Assembly: GCA_020160805.1 (NCBI GenBank)
Contig: JAIUPO010000018.1
Coordinates: 1-64,000, forward strand
Direction: 5' to 3'
Source: Actinomycetota bacterium
GTDB taxonomy: Bacteria; Actinomycetota; Actinomycetes; Actinomycetales; Dermatophilaceae
DNA length: 64,000 bases
The notes under the pieces: generated by a model
Databases searched by the model: none
The model's input: only the letters and a program-made list of their open reading frames with translations
What the model was told of the DNA's origin: nothing
Translations under genes and position numbers: made by a program
In this document: positions 54,001 to 62,565 of the stretch, in pieces
Position numbering within the stretch: the stretch's first letter is position 1
Layout of the letters: each line of letters begins with the position of its first letter

Positions 54001-54064
54001 CTAGCACGAGTTAGTCGACTGTGCACAGGTTGCAACGTGTGCACAGTCAACTAACTGGTGCTAG
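54001..54064. terminator. 64-bp palindrome, family P copy 3
   Basis: Arms 54001-54032 and 54033-54064 pair with three mismatches and no loop. They begin CTAGCACGAGTTAGTCGAC and share the GTGCACAGGTTGCAAC centre with copy 1. It lies between the convergent acyl-CoA dehydrogenase (ends 53950) and LCP gene (ends 54121). Confidence 0.7.
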
Positions 54065-54120
54065 CTGAGGTTACGAACTCCCGCCGGCGCTCAGATGTTA
54101 GGAAGCTACGCCGGGGGCAC

Positions 54121-55494
54121 TTACTTCGTCGCGGGGAGGAGGTCGGCGGGCAGGTCGTGGCCGTCGCGGAGTGCGGCGAAGAGGGCGGCGGACTTGGTGG
54201 CGTCCCACTCGACGGCCTCGCCGGCCGGAGTTTGCAGGCCGGGATTGGAGATCGGGACCGTCACCGAGTAGCCCGAGCCGCCGGCCACGGCGCGCAGGCC
54301 GCGGAAGGCGCCAGCCGTGGACATCAGGCCGTCATCCTTGCCAACGGTCACCGCCGAGGCGCCGGAGGTGCCGACGGAGTGCAACTTCCAGGGCAACAGG
54401 ACATTGGTCGGCGTCGCGAGCTTGCCCATGAGCGCGCCGAGGAAGGCGCGCTGGCGCTTCACCCGACCGAGATCGCCCTCCGGGTCTGAATAACGCATCC
54501 GCACATAGCCGAGCGCATTCTTGCCATCGAGCACCTGGCAGCCGGCGGGCAGGTTGATGTGGGCCTTCTCGTCATTGATCGCGTTGGGTAGGCACATGCG
54601 CACCCCGCCGACCGAATCGACGAGCTTGGCGAAGCCGCCGAAGCCGATCTCGACATAGCCGTCGATTCGCAGGCCCGTCGCCTTCTCGACCGTCGCCGAG
54701 AGCAGCGGCGGCCCGCCGATCGCGAAGGCGGCATTGATCTTGTTCATGCCGTGCCCCGGGATCTCGACATAGGAGTCGCGGGGAATCGAGAGCAGCGTCG
54801 GCTCGCCAGTGCCCGTGTGCAGCAACATGATCGAGTCGGTGCGCGCACCCTCCGCCCAGCCCGTGCCGAGCCGCTTGCGCTCTGCCGGGCTCAGGTCGGT
54901 GCGCCCGTCGGAGCCCACCATGAGGTAGTTGCTCCCCGCCGTGTCGGCGATATGCCCGCCCGCTGGCGTCGAGGCGACCCGCCCGACGGCAGACCAGGTC
55001 GAGCGAAGCGCCCAGGCCGTGCCGATCGTCCACATCAAGGCGACCAGCACGAGGAGCGAGACCGCCCGGCGCACCGGGTGGCGCCGTCGCCCGGGCCGCG
55101 GGGCTGGGGGCATACGCGGGCCACGAGGCGGAGGGCCGGCGGGGGCGGCATACGGATCCTCGGCATAGGGGTCGGCGGCGACGCGCTGCGGGCGCGGGGC
55201 GGGGGCGACCCGGCGCGGGGCCGGTTCGGTGACGGGGAGGGGGGCGGTGCGATCGGCATACGCCTGCGGGCGCTGGTCAGAGGTGCTGATCGGGCGCGTC
55301 CACTGCTCGCGTTCGTCGACCTCGTGTTCCTCGTGCCAGCCGTGGAAGGGGTCGCTGGTGCGCGAGGGTATGACGCGGGTGGGCTCGGCGGGCGAGGCTC
55401 CCGGACGCGGGTTCTGCGCCGGGCGGGGGCGGCGGCGCTGAGGGATCGCCTGGGCGTCACCCGAGGTGTCGCGCCCGCCCGGAGGAGTGGTCAT
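54121..55494 (-). CDS. LytR-CpsA-Psr (LCP) family protein
   Basis: The 457-residue protein has a long Pro/Arg-rich cytoplasmic N-terminus (about 1-145), one transmembrane helix (about 146-165, AVSLLVLVALMWTIGTAWAL) and an extracellular LCP domain. The domain shows NYLMVGSDGR, GARTDSIMLLH, LLSIPRDSYVEIPGHGMNKI and the pyrophosphate-binding YVRMRYSDPEGDLGRVKRQR. LCP enzymes attach polymers such as arabinogalactan or teichoic acids to peptidoglycan. The ATG at 55494 follows TACCCT by 8 nt. It is divergent from the GT2 gene. Confidence 0.92.
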   Translation of the reverse strand: MTTPPGGRDTSGDAQAIPQRRRPRPAQNPRPGASPAEPTRVIPSRTSDPFHGWHEEHEVDEREQWTRPISTSDQRPQAYADRTAPLPVTEPAPRRVAPAPRPQRVAADPYAEDPYAAPAGPPPRGPRMPPAPRPGRRRHPVRRAVSLLVLVALMWTIGTAWALRSTWSAVGRVASTPAGGHIADTAGSNYLMVGSDGRTDLSPAERKRLGTGWAEGARTDSIMLLHTGTGEPTLLSIPRDSYVEIPGHGMNKINAAFAIGGPPLLSATVEKATGLRIDGYVEIGFGGFAKLVDSVGGVRMCLPNAINDEKAHINLPAGCQVLDGKNALGYVRMRYSDPEGDLGRVKRQRAFLGALMGKLATPTNVLLPWKLHSVGTSGASAVTVGKDDGLMSTAGAFRGLRAVAGGSGYSVTVPISNPGLQTPAGEAVEWDATKSAALFAALRDGHDLPADLLPATK

Positions 55495-55544
55495 GGGGAG
55501 CAAGGGTAGACGCCGAATCCGAGGGCGGCGGTGATACTTGGGGC

Positions 55545-56576
55545 GTGCCAGCAGATGACTCGACCGCGTCCGCACCCTCGTGGCCCTTTGTCTCGGTCAT
55601 CGTGCCGGTGCTGAATGAAGAGCGTCATCTCGCCGATGCCGTGGCGATGATCGGGGCTCAGGACTACCCGGGTGAGTTCGAGATTGTGCTCGCCCTGGGG
55701 CCATCCAGCGATCGGACCGACGAGGTCGCAGCAGGCCTCGCCGCGTGGGACGAACGGGTGCGGCTGGTCCCGAACCCGACAGGCCGGACCCCAAACGGCT
55801 TGAATGCCGCGATCGGTGCCTCGCGCGGCGAAATCATTGCGCGGGTCGACGGGCACGCGGAGATTCCGGTCGACTATCTGCGCACGGCCGTCCGGGTTCT
55901 GCAAGAGCAGGACGCCGACAATGTCGGCGGCGTCATGCTGGCGACGGGTCGGACCGCCTTTGAGCGCGCTGTCGCGACGGCCATGCGCAGCAAGATCGGC
56001 GTCGGCAATGCCGCCTTCCACGTCGGGGGAGCCGCGGGGGAGGCCGAAACGGTCTATCTCGGGGTCTTCCGGCGGGAGATGCTCCAGGCGGTCGGCGGTT
56101 TCGATGAGCACTATGCGCGCGCTCAGGACTGGGAGATGAACCACCGCATCCGCGCTCGCGGCGGACGCATCTGGTTCACGCCCGACCTCGTCGTGACCTA
56201 TCGCCCGCGGAGCACGCCCAAGGCGCTGGCCAGGCAATACTTCCAGTACGGACGGTGGCGGCATGTCATTGCGCGCCATCACGAGGGCTCGATCAACCTG
56301 CGCTATCTCGCGCCGCCGGCGATGGTTCTCGGGACTACCACGATGGGGTTGTTGGGGTTAGTGTGGCGTCCGGCCTTGATGATTCCGGCGGCCTACGCCG
56401 GGGCCGTCACCCTGGGAGGGATCTTGGCCGGCAAGGGCGAACCGCCAGCGGTTCGTGCCCTGACTCCGGCGGCACTCGCCGTCATGCACTGGTCGTGGGG
56501 TCTGGGCTACCTCACCTCGCCCCCCTCCCTCGCCGAGGGTCGGATGGCCGACCCGCGAACGGGAGGATCCCTATGA
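55545..56576 (+). CDS. Family 2 glycosyltransferase with C-terminal membrane helices
   Basis: The 343-residue protein has the GT-A start VSVIVPVLNEERHLADAVAM, GEIIARVDGHAEIPVDYL (DxD-like), the acceptor region GGFDEHYARAQDWEMNHRI, and two to three helices at about 255-310. It probably adds sugars to a lipid-linked or wall polymer at the inner membrane face. The GTG at 55545 follows GATACT by 6 nt. It overlaps the SpoIID gene by 4 nt (ATGA). Confidence 0.9.
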   Translation: MPADDSTASAPSWPFVSVIVPVLNEERHLADAVAMIGAQDYPGEFEIVLALGPSSDRTDEVAAGLAAWDERVRLVPNPTGRTPNGLNAAIGASRGEIIARVDGHAEIPVDYLRTAVRVLQEQDADNVGGVMLATGRTAFERAVATAMRSKIGVGNAAFHVGGAAGEAETVYLGVFRREMLQAVGGFDEHYARAQDWEMNHRIRARGGRIWFTPDLVVTYRPRSTPKALARQYFQYGRWRHVIARHHEGSINLRYLAPPAMVLGTTTMGLLGLVWRPALMIPAAYAGAVTLGGILAGKGEPPAVRALTPAALAVMHWSWGLGYLTSPPSLAEGRMADPRTGGSL

Positions 56577-58855
56577 CCGCGCGCCGAATGCGCCACCTTG
56601 CCCTCGGCCTGGCCATGGTATGCCTGGGTATGACGACCCCCGCGGCCAACGCCGCGCCCGCTCCGCCCGCCTCCTCCTCGCCGGGCACGGACACGGCGCG
56701 GGTCATCAGTGATGCGGCGGCCCTGCGCGCGGGCGGCTGGGGGGTGGGTCTCGAAAGCGGGACGATGGACCAGGACCCAAGCGGTCCGCATACTCCTGAG
56801 GCGGGGGACGCTCGTGGTGCCGCGCTGAGCGCGGGAGTGCCGGCGACGTGGACGCTGCAGGGTGCGGGCGCGGGGCACGGGGTCGGGATGAGCCAGTACG
56901 GCGCTCTCGCCCAGGCGCAGGCCGGGTGGAGCGCGGCGCAGATCTTGAAGTTCTACTACTCGGGCACGACCGTGAGCCCTGCTGCCGATGCCATGACGCT
57001 GGTGGTCAATCTGCAATCGGATGTCTCCTCCTCCGTCGTCACAACGAGTGCGCTGGCCAGCGGTGGCGGCGCGTTCAGCCTCAGCGCCGGCGGGAAGACG
57101 ATCAAAGGCGTCGCGGGCAATACGGTGACGTTGAGCCGCACGTCGGCGGGCGTGACTGTCTCGTGCCCGTCGTGCACGGGCGGCGCTAGCCTGAGCAGCA
57201 GCCAGGTCACAATGCGCTTTGCGGATGGCAAGACACTCGCCAATGTCGGCGGCGGGCGCTATGACGTGGGCATCCTCACGATCGTCCCCTCACGCGACAA
57301 CACGGGGACCTTGGAGGTGGGGCTCCGGGTGCGTCTGCACGATGAGTACCTCGACCGGATCGCGGAGATGCCCTGGGGGTGGCCGTCAGCGGCTCTGCAG
57401 GCGCAGGCGGCGGCGGCGCGGGCATACGCCCTCTCCAAGGTCAAGGACGGCTTGCGGCCGGACTGCTCATGCCATGTCTATGACAGCACCTATGACCAGG
57501 TCTTTTATGGCTATCCCGCGACGGGCAACCTGCCGTACTGGACGGCGTGGAAGAACGCTGTGCGCGCCGGCGGAACCGCGACGGCCGGGGTCGTGCCGAG
57601 GTATGCCGGGGCGGTTGTGCGCGCCTACTACTCTGCAAGCAATGGTGGCTACACCCAAGCCTCGGCGGATGCGTGGGGGACGGCGCTGCCCTATCTCGTG
57701 GCGAAGGCCGACCCGTGGTCCAGCAAGCCGGGCAATCCCTACCTCTTCTGGTCCAAGACAGTCTCCGCGGCGGACCTTCAGGCGGCCACCGGCAGCCGCG
57801 AGGTGGCCCGGCTGAACCTCGCGACCCGCGCGCCCAGCCACGCGCTGGGCACCGTCAAGACGTATGACCGCGCGGGCGCCGCGACGCTGACTCCCGGCGC
57901 GCTGTTCGCTGGCCGGCTCGGGCTGAACTCGCCGTGGGTCCGGCACCGCGGCGAACGCCTGAGCGCCCCTGATCAAGCGAGCTTGGCGGTGAGCATCGCG
58001 CGCTCGGTGCCCGCTACGGCGTCGACGGTGGTCCTGACCAGCGCAGATCCGAACAAACTCGCCGACGCGGTGGCCGTCCCGCCGCTGGCCAAGGCGCTCG
58101 GGGCGCCGGTCCTGCTGACCGATCAGTACGCCATACCCCTGCCCACCGTCGGCGAACTCAATCGGCGCGTTTCGGCCCTGAAGACGGCATACGTGATCGG
58201 CGGGGAGGCCACGATCATCGAGCGGGTCGTCGACCAGCTCAAGGCCCGCGGCATGACGGTGGTGCGCATCGCCGGCGCGGACCGCTTCGAGGTCTCGGCC
58301 AATATCGCGACCCGCCTCCACCAGCTCAAGCCGGTGAGGAATGTCATCGTCGTGGGGGGCAATGCGCTTCCGGACGCCATCACCGTCGGTGGCCCGGCGG
58401 CGGGCACGGGCTCGGCGATCCTCTTCACGGCGCCGGCGTCGCTCAGTGCTCCGGCAGCGGGCTTCCTGCAGGCGGCCAAGCCGAAGACCGCGCAGGTTGT
58501 CGGCGGGTCCGCATCGGTGTCCGGCGCCGTCGTGTCGCAGCTTCAGGCACGCAAGATCACGACCGTCCGGCTTTCTGGCGCCGATCGGTATGGCGTGTCC
58601 GTCGCCGTGTCCGCCTACTTCGTTCCGCGGATCCCCGGGACGCGGCTGGTCGTGGCATCGGGTGACAACGCGATGCTGCAGGATGGCGTGCTGGGCGCGG
58701 CCTTCGCTCGCCCGACCTTGCTCATCGACACCGACCGGTTGCCTGGGAACTCGGCGGCCTATCTGCAAAGCCTCGGGTGGATCGGCACCGTGACCGGCAT
58801 CGGCGGCCCGGCGCACATCAACGACGCCACCTGGACTGCCGTCCTGGAGTCCTGA
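56573..58855 (+). CDS. Secreted SpoIID/LytB-domain protein with cell-wall-binding (CWB2) repeats
   Basis: The 760-residue protein has a signal peptide (about 1-28). A SpoIID/LytB lytic-transglycosylase-like domain follows (GHGVGMSQYGALAQAQAGWS; later EMPWGWPSAALQAQAAAARA and SNGGYTQASADAWG). From about residue 450 there are three CWB2 repeats (for example VRIAGADRFEVSANIA and VRLSGADRYGVSVAVS). It should act on or bind peptidoglycan outside the cell. A rare GTA codon in MVCL is forced by a GTATGCC heptamer at 56618. It is co-translated with the GT2. Confidence 0.9.
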   Translation: MTARRMRHLALGLAMVCLGMTTPAANAAPAPPASSSPGTDTARVISDAAALRAGGWGVGLESGTMDQDPSGPHTPEAGDARGAALSAGVPATWTLQGAGAGHGVGMSQYGALAQAQAGWSAAQILKFYYSGTTVSPAADAMTLVVNLQSDVSSSVVTTSALASGGGAFSLSAGGKTIKGVAGNTVTLSRTSAGVTVSCPSCTGGASLSSSQVTMRFADGKTLANVGGGRYDVGILTIVPSRDNTGTLEVGLRVRLHDEYLDRIAEMPWGWPSAALQAQAAAARAYALSKVKDGLRPDCSCHVYDSTYDQVFYGYPATGNLPYWTAWKNAVRAGGTATAGVVPRYAGAVVRAYYSASNGGYTQASADAWGTALPYLVAKADPWSSKPGNPYLFWSKTVSAADLQAATGSREVARLNLATRAPSHALGTVKTYDRAGAATLTPGALFAGRLGLNSPWVRHRGERLSAPDQASLAVSIARSVPATASTVVLTSADPNKLADAVAVPPLAKALGAPVLLTDQYAIPLPTVGELNRRVSALKTAYVIGGEATIIERVVDQLKARGMTVVRIAGADRFEVSANIATRLHQLKPVRNVIVVGGNALPDAITVGGPAAGTGSAILFTAPASLSAPAAGFLQAAKPKTAQVVGGSASVSGAVVSQLQARKITTVRLSGADRYGVSVAVSAYFVPRIPGTRLVVASGDNAMLQDGVLGAAFARPTLLIDTDRLPGNSAAYLQSLGWIGTVTGIGGPAHINDATWTAVLES

Positions 58856-58906
58856 GGCGCTGGGGGGCCGGCGGGCGGGGACGTTCTGGCGCCAGCCCGC
58901 TCCCGC

Positions 58907-59545
58907 TCAGGCGAGGTCGGTGGTGAAGTCCGGGCCGGTGGCGGCGCGGACCTGCTCCTGCGTGACGCCGGGGGCGAGTTCGCGCAAGACCAGCCCGGCG
59001 TCGGTTACGTCCATGACGCACAGGTCGGTGATGATGCGCTGGACGACGCGCTGACCGGTCAACGGGAGGGTGCATTCGTCGACGATCTTGTGGCTGCCGT
59101 CCTTGGCGACATGCTCCATGAGGACGATGACCTTCTTGGCGCCATGGACCAGGTCCATCGCGCCGCCCATGCCCTTGACCATCTTGCCGGGGATCATCCA
59201 GTTGGCGATATCGCCGACAGTCGAGACCTGCATGGCGCCGAGGATCGCGGCATCGACCTTGCCGCCGCGGATCATCCCGAAACTGGTTGCTGAGTCGAAG
59301 ATGCTGGCACCTTTGCGCAGCGTGACGGTCTCCTTGCCGGCGTTGATCAGGTCAGCGTCCTCTTCGCCCTCGATCGGATAGGCGCCGACGCCGAGGATGC
59401 CGTTCTCGGACTGCAGGACGATCTCGATGTCGTCGGCGACATAGTTGGGGACCAGGGTCGGCAGGCCGATGCCGAGGTTGACGTAGTCGCCATCCCCCAG
59501 TTCCGCCGCGGCGCGGGCCGCCATCTGCTCACGGGTCAGGGCCAT
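58907..59545 (-). CDS. scoB: 3-oxoacid CoA-transferase subunit B
   Basis: The 212-residue protein has the SCOT beta signature [13 protein letters not shown] and [15 protein letters not shown] with the catalytic Glu that forms the CoA thioester, then [19 protein letters not shown]. It transfers CoA from succinyl-CoA to a 3-oxo or dicarboxylic acid. The ATG has AGGAGG 8 nt upstream and starts 3 bp after scoA. Confidence 0.93.
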   Translation of the reverse strand: MALTREQMAARAAAELGDGDYVNLGIGLPTLVPNYVADDIEIVLQSENGILGVGAYPIEGEEDADLINAGKETVTLRKGASIFDSATSFGMIRGGKVDAAILGAMQVSTVGDIANWMIPGKMVKGMGGAMDLVHGAKKVIVLMEHVAKDGSHKIVDECTLPLTGQRVVQRIITDLCVMDVTDAGLVLRELAPGVTQEQVRAATGPDFTTDLA

Positions 59546-59548
59546 GAC

Positions 59549-60346
59549 TCACGCCTCCTGGGGTGTGTCGGTCTGCGGTCGGGGACGGGTGGTGCGGCGC
59601 TCGATGCGCTTGGTGGCGGCCTGCTCGGCGCTCAGGGGCACGACCCGTTGAACATAGATGCCGGGCAGGTGGATCTGGTTGGGATCGAGTTCGCCCGGTT
59701 CGTAGAGTTCTTCGACCTCGGCGATGGTGACGCGGCCCGCCATGGCCGCCAGCGGATTGAAGTTGCGTGCTGAGGCGCGGAAGATCAGGTTGCCGTGCCG
59801 GTCGCCCTTCCAGGCCCGCACCAGCGCGTAGTCGGTGACGATCGACTCCTCGAGGACGAAGGTGCGCTCGATGCCGCCGACGGTGAACTGCTTGGTCTCC
59901 TTCGGCGGCGAGGCGAGCGCGACCGAGCCGTCGTCGGCATACCTCCAGGGCAGGCCGCCATCGGCGATCTGGGTGCCGACGCCGGTGGCGGTATAGAAGG
60001 CCGGGATGCCGGCGCCGCCGGCGCGCAGCTTCTCGGCCAGGGTGCCCTGGGGGGTCAGGCGGACCTCAAGTTCGCCCGAGAGGAACTGGCGCTCGAACTC
60101 CTTGTTCTCCCCGACATACGAGCCCACCATCGTGGCAATTCGCTTGTCGCGCAACAGGATCCCGAGGCCCCAGTCGTCGACCCCGCAGTTATTGGAGACG
60201 GCGGTCAGGCCATCGACACCCGCGTCGTGCAGGGCCGCGATGAGGACCGAGGGAATGCCACAGAGCCCGAACCCGCCGACGGCCAGGGTGGCGCCGCTGC
60301 GGATGTCGGCCACCGCGTCGGCGGCTGAGGAGACGACTTTGTCCAT
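59549..60346 (-). CDS. scoA: 3-oxoacid CoA-transferase subunit A
   Basis: The 265-residue protein has the SCOT alpha signature [34 protein letters not shown] and [20 protein letters not shown]. It forms the heteromer with ScoB. The ATG at 60346 follows TATGGT by 6 nt (leaderless pattern). In mycobacteria ScoAB pairs with CitE/MaoC-type enzymes in C5-dicarboxylate breakdown; those partners are elsewhere in this window. Confidence 0.93.
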   Translation of the reverse strand: MDKVVSSAADAVADIRSGATLAVGGFGLCGIPSVLIAALHDAGVDGLTAVSNNCGVDDWGLGILLRDKRIATMVGSYVGENKEFERQFLSGELEVRLTPQGTLAEKLRAGGAGIPAFYTATGVGTQIADGGLPWRYADDGSVALASPPKETKQFTVGGIERTFVLEESIVTDYALVRAWKGDRHGNLIFRASARNFNPLAAMAGRVTIAEVEELYEPGELDPNQIHLPGIYVQRVVPLSAEQAATKRIERRTTRPRPQTDTPQEA

Positions 60347-60679
60347 GCGTCCACCATAGGACCCCCGCCCGCGTGCCTCGGCGCGTGTGCCCGCGGGCCC
60401 CCTCGTGCAACTTCGGCTAACAGAAGGTAGTCAAATCCGCAGAGCTTGCACGGTGTGCAGATTCGACCAACCTGTGCTGAGTTGCGGTGACCCACCGGCG
60501 CCACACCGCGCCAGACACCGGGCGCGACACCGGCGGCGACGCGCCGGGGTGCTTGCACAGGTGCTGTGACTCGTGGGACAAATGAGGCGCCCGGTAGCGC
60601 GGTCGGCACCGACACGGGTGCCCGCCCACACGGCATACGTCCCGGAGCCCCGGCCCGGCCGCACCGCAGGAGTTCACGC
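60347..60679. other. Divergent intergenic region with a degenerate palindrome
   Basis: There is no gene I can support. An imperfect inverted repeat (60421-60444 against 60453-60476, 16 of 24 pairs plus some G-T) lies between the scoA and peptidoglycan-binding gene promoters. Its outer arm ends CCAACCTGTG, recalling the centre of family P. A GGCATAC heptamer is at 60631 and the Shine-Dalgarno AGGAG is just before 60680. Confidence 0.4.
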
Positions 60680-61801
60680 ATGACCCACCCCCGTCCCTCC
60701 CTCGTCCTCGCCGCGCTCGCGGCGGCAGCTGTCGCGATCCCCACGGCCGCCCAGGCCACCGTGCCCGCGCCGCCGAAGCCGCCGGTGACCCTGCCGAGTG
60801 CCGTCGATGCGTCGCAGCCGTATGTCGGACAGAGCTTCTGCGAACTTGTGACCCGGCCCGGGGTCGCGGACTTCGCGAAACTGGTCTCCACCCACTACAA
60901 CCGCACCGACTACCACACGGTCCGGACCTGCCTCGGCGATGTCTCCGAACACTATGACGGGCGCGCGCTGGACTGGATGCTGTCGGCATACGACCCCGCC
61001 GACAAGGAGATTGCTGACGCCGTCACGAAATGGCTGACGATGCCGGTCAACGGCGTCTACGGGGCGAACGCCCGCCGGCTCGGGCTGATGTACATCATCT
61101 GGAATGGCAAGTCCTGGAAGTCCTATCGCAATCCCGAGACGTGGACGACCTACACCGGCGCCGTACCGCATACCGACCACATCCACTTCAGCTTCGGCTG
61201 GGATGGTGCGTGCAAGCGCACGAGTTGGTGGACCGGCAAGGCGCTGACGGCGACGAGCACCACCAAATGCGGGACGAGCAATGGTCCGCTGGTCAGCGTG
61301 GAGACCGAGTTCACGCAATACAAAGACACGCTGCTCAAGCTCGGCTCGGCCGGCGACGCGGTCGTGCTCGCCCAGCAGAATCTCGGGGTGGGCGCCGACG
61401 GGGAGTTCGGCCCGATCACGCGCAATGCGGTCCTGGCCTTCCAGAAGAAGTGGAAGCTCGACGTCACGGGCCGGGTCAACCGGGGCGTCTGGAACCAGAT
61501 GGAGCGGCTGCAGTATCCCCTGATCAAGTACCGCACGACGACTGTGCTGCGCAAAGGCATGAGCGGTCAGGCGGTCAAGGACGCCCAGCGCGCGCTGCGG
61601 CTGACGCAGGATGGCGTCTTCGGCTCGGGGACCGAAACGGCGGTCAAGCGAGTTCAGGGCAAATACCGCCTCGCCCAGACCGGCGTGATCCGCGACCTGA
61701 CCTGGGCCGCCCTCGATGAGGAGTTGCGCTCGCGGATGCGGTTCGCGCAGTTCTCGGCCGAGGTAGACGCGATCGCGGTGGCGGCCCGCGCCGGACGCTG
61801 A
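60680..61801 (+). CDS. Secreted peptidase-like protein with two peptidoglycan-binding domains
   Basis: The 373-residue protein has a signal peptide (about 1-27). A domain like D-Ala-D-Ala-type (M15/ARB_07466-like) peptidases follows, with EHYDGRALDWML and PHTDHIHFSFGWDG providing the His/Asp zinc ligands. Two C-terminal PG_binding_1 modules (VLAQQNLGVGADGEFGPITR; AQRALRLTQDGVFGSGTE) complete it. It should act in the cell wall. The ATG at 60680 has AGGAG 8 nt upstream, which rules out the start at 60566. Confidence 0.82.
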   Translation: MTHPRPSLVLAALAAAAVAIPTAAQATVPAPPKPPVTLPSAVDASQPYVGQSFCELVTRPGVADFAKLVSTHYNRTDYHTVRTCLGDVSEHYDGRALDWMLSAYDPADKEIADAVTKWLTMPVNGVYGANARRLGLMYIIWNGKSWKSYRNPETWTTYTGAVPHTDHIHFSFGWDGACKRTSWWTGKALTATSTTKCGTSNGPLVSVETEFTQYKDTLLKLGSAGDAVVLAQQNLGVGADGEFGPITRNAVLAFQKKWKLDVTGRVNRGVWNQMERLQYPLIKYRTTTVLRKGMSGQAVKDAQRALRLTQDGVFGSGTETAVKRVQGKYRLAQTGVIRDLTWAALDEELRSRMRFAQFSAEVDAIAVAARAGR

Positions 61802-61810
61802 CTCGCGCTC

Positions 61811-62515
61811 CTATCGCTGTTCGGTGACTCCTTCAGCCGCGAGGCGATCCGGAAGCTTCTGCGGGTCCGCGTTGCGGCTGAGGACCAGGGAACCGTCCGC
61901 GGCATAGGCCGACAGGAGCAGGTGCAGGAAGTTTGCGGGGACGCTGTCGGTCGTATGCACGCGTGCCCCGGCCGGGAGGTCGCCGGGGGCGTCTGGGAGG
62001 CCGGCGTAGGTGAGCTGGTCGGGTGCGCCGGTGGGGCCTGGATCGGTGATCAGGGCTGCAGCGTCGTCGTCCGCGCGCTCCCAGGGCTCGAAGCGATCGC
62101 CATAGTCGGCCAGTTCCTTGGCTTCATCGATCGCGCCCGGCAGGAGCGGGGTGCTCGCGGATCGAGCCAGGGCGGCGAGGGTGACGACGATCGTCGCGGG
62201 CGCTGGGCCGGTGCTCGGATCCGTCGTCACGAGGACGTCTGGTGCGCCCGTCGTTTGGTCGACAGTCGCCCCGGCCGCGAGGGCCGCGAGCAGCCAGTAT
62301 GCCGTCCGCCAGTGCGGGGGCAGGTCCAGCCGTATGACGGTCCCGGGGCCGGCGTCATACTCCTCAATGAGCAGGTTGGCCGCCTTGGCGACCCAATTGG
62401 CCAAGACCTTGCCCGAGAGCTCGATGCGCTCGCCGGTCTCGTCGTCGTAGCAAGTGATCCGCGGGCGGGCCGGGTCGCTGCGCAGGAGGGCGGGCAGGAG
62501 GTCATCGACACGCAT
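61811..62515 (-). CDS. TIGR03089 family protein (AMP-binding-like fragment fold)
   Basis: The 234-residue protein resembles the N-terminal part of AMP-dependent ligases (YDDETGERIELSGKVLANWV; DLPPHWRTAYWLLAALAAGA) but is too short for adenylation, as in the actinobacterial TIGR03089 family of unknown function found near LCP genes. The ATG at 62515 follows TAAGGT by 7 nt, back to back with the next gene's TAGGTT promoter. Confidence 0.85.
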   Translation of the reverse strand: MRVDDLLPALLRSDPARPRITCYDDETGERIELSGKVLANWVAKAANLLIEEYDAGPGTVIRLDLPPHWRTAYWLLAALAAGATVDQTTGAPDVLVTTDPSTGPAPATIVVTLAALARSASTPLLPGAIDEAKELADYGDRFEPWERADDDAAALITDPGPTGAPDQLTYAGLPDAPGDLPAGARVHTTDSVPANFLHLLLSAYAADGSLVLSRNADPQKLPDRLAAEGVTEQR

Positions 62516-62565
62516 GCCGGTCACCTTACGGGGGCTGTCGGACCTCCCGATTAGGTTTGGTGCTC

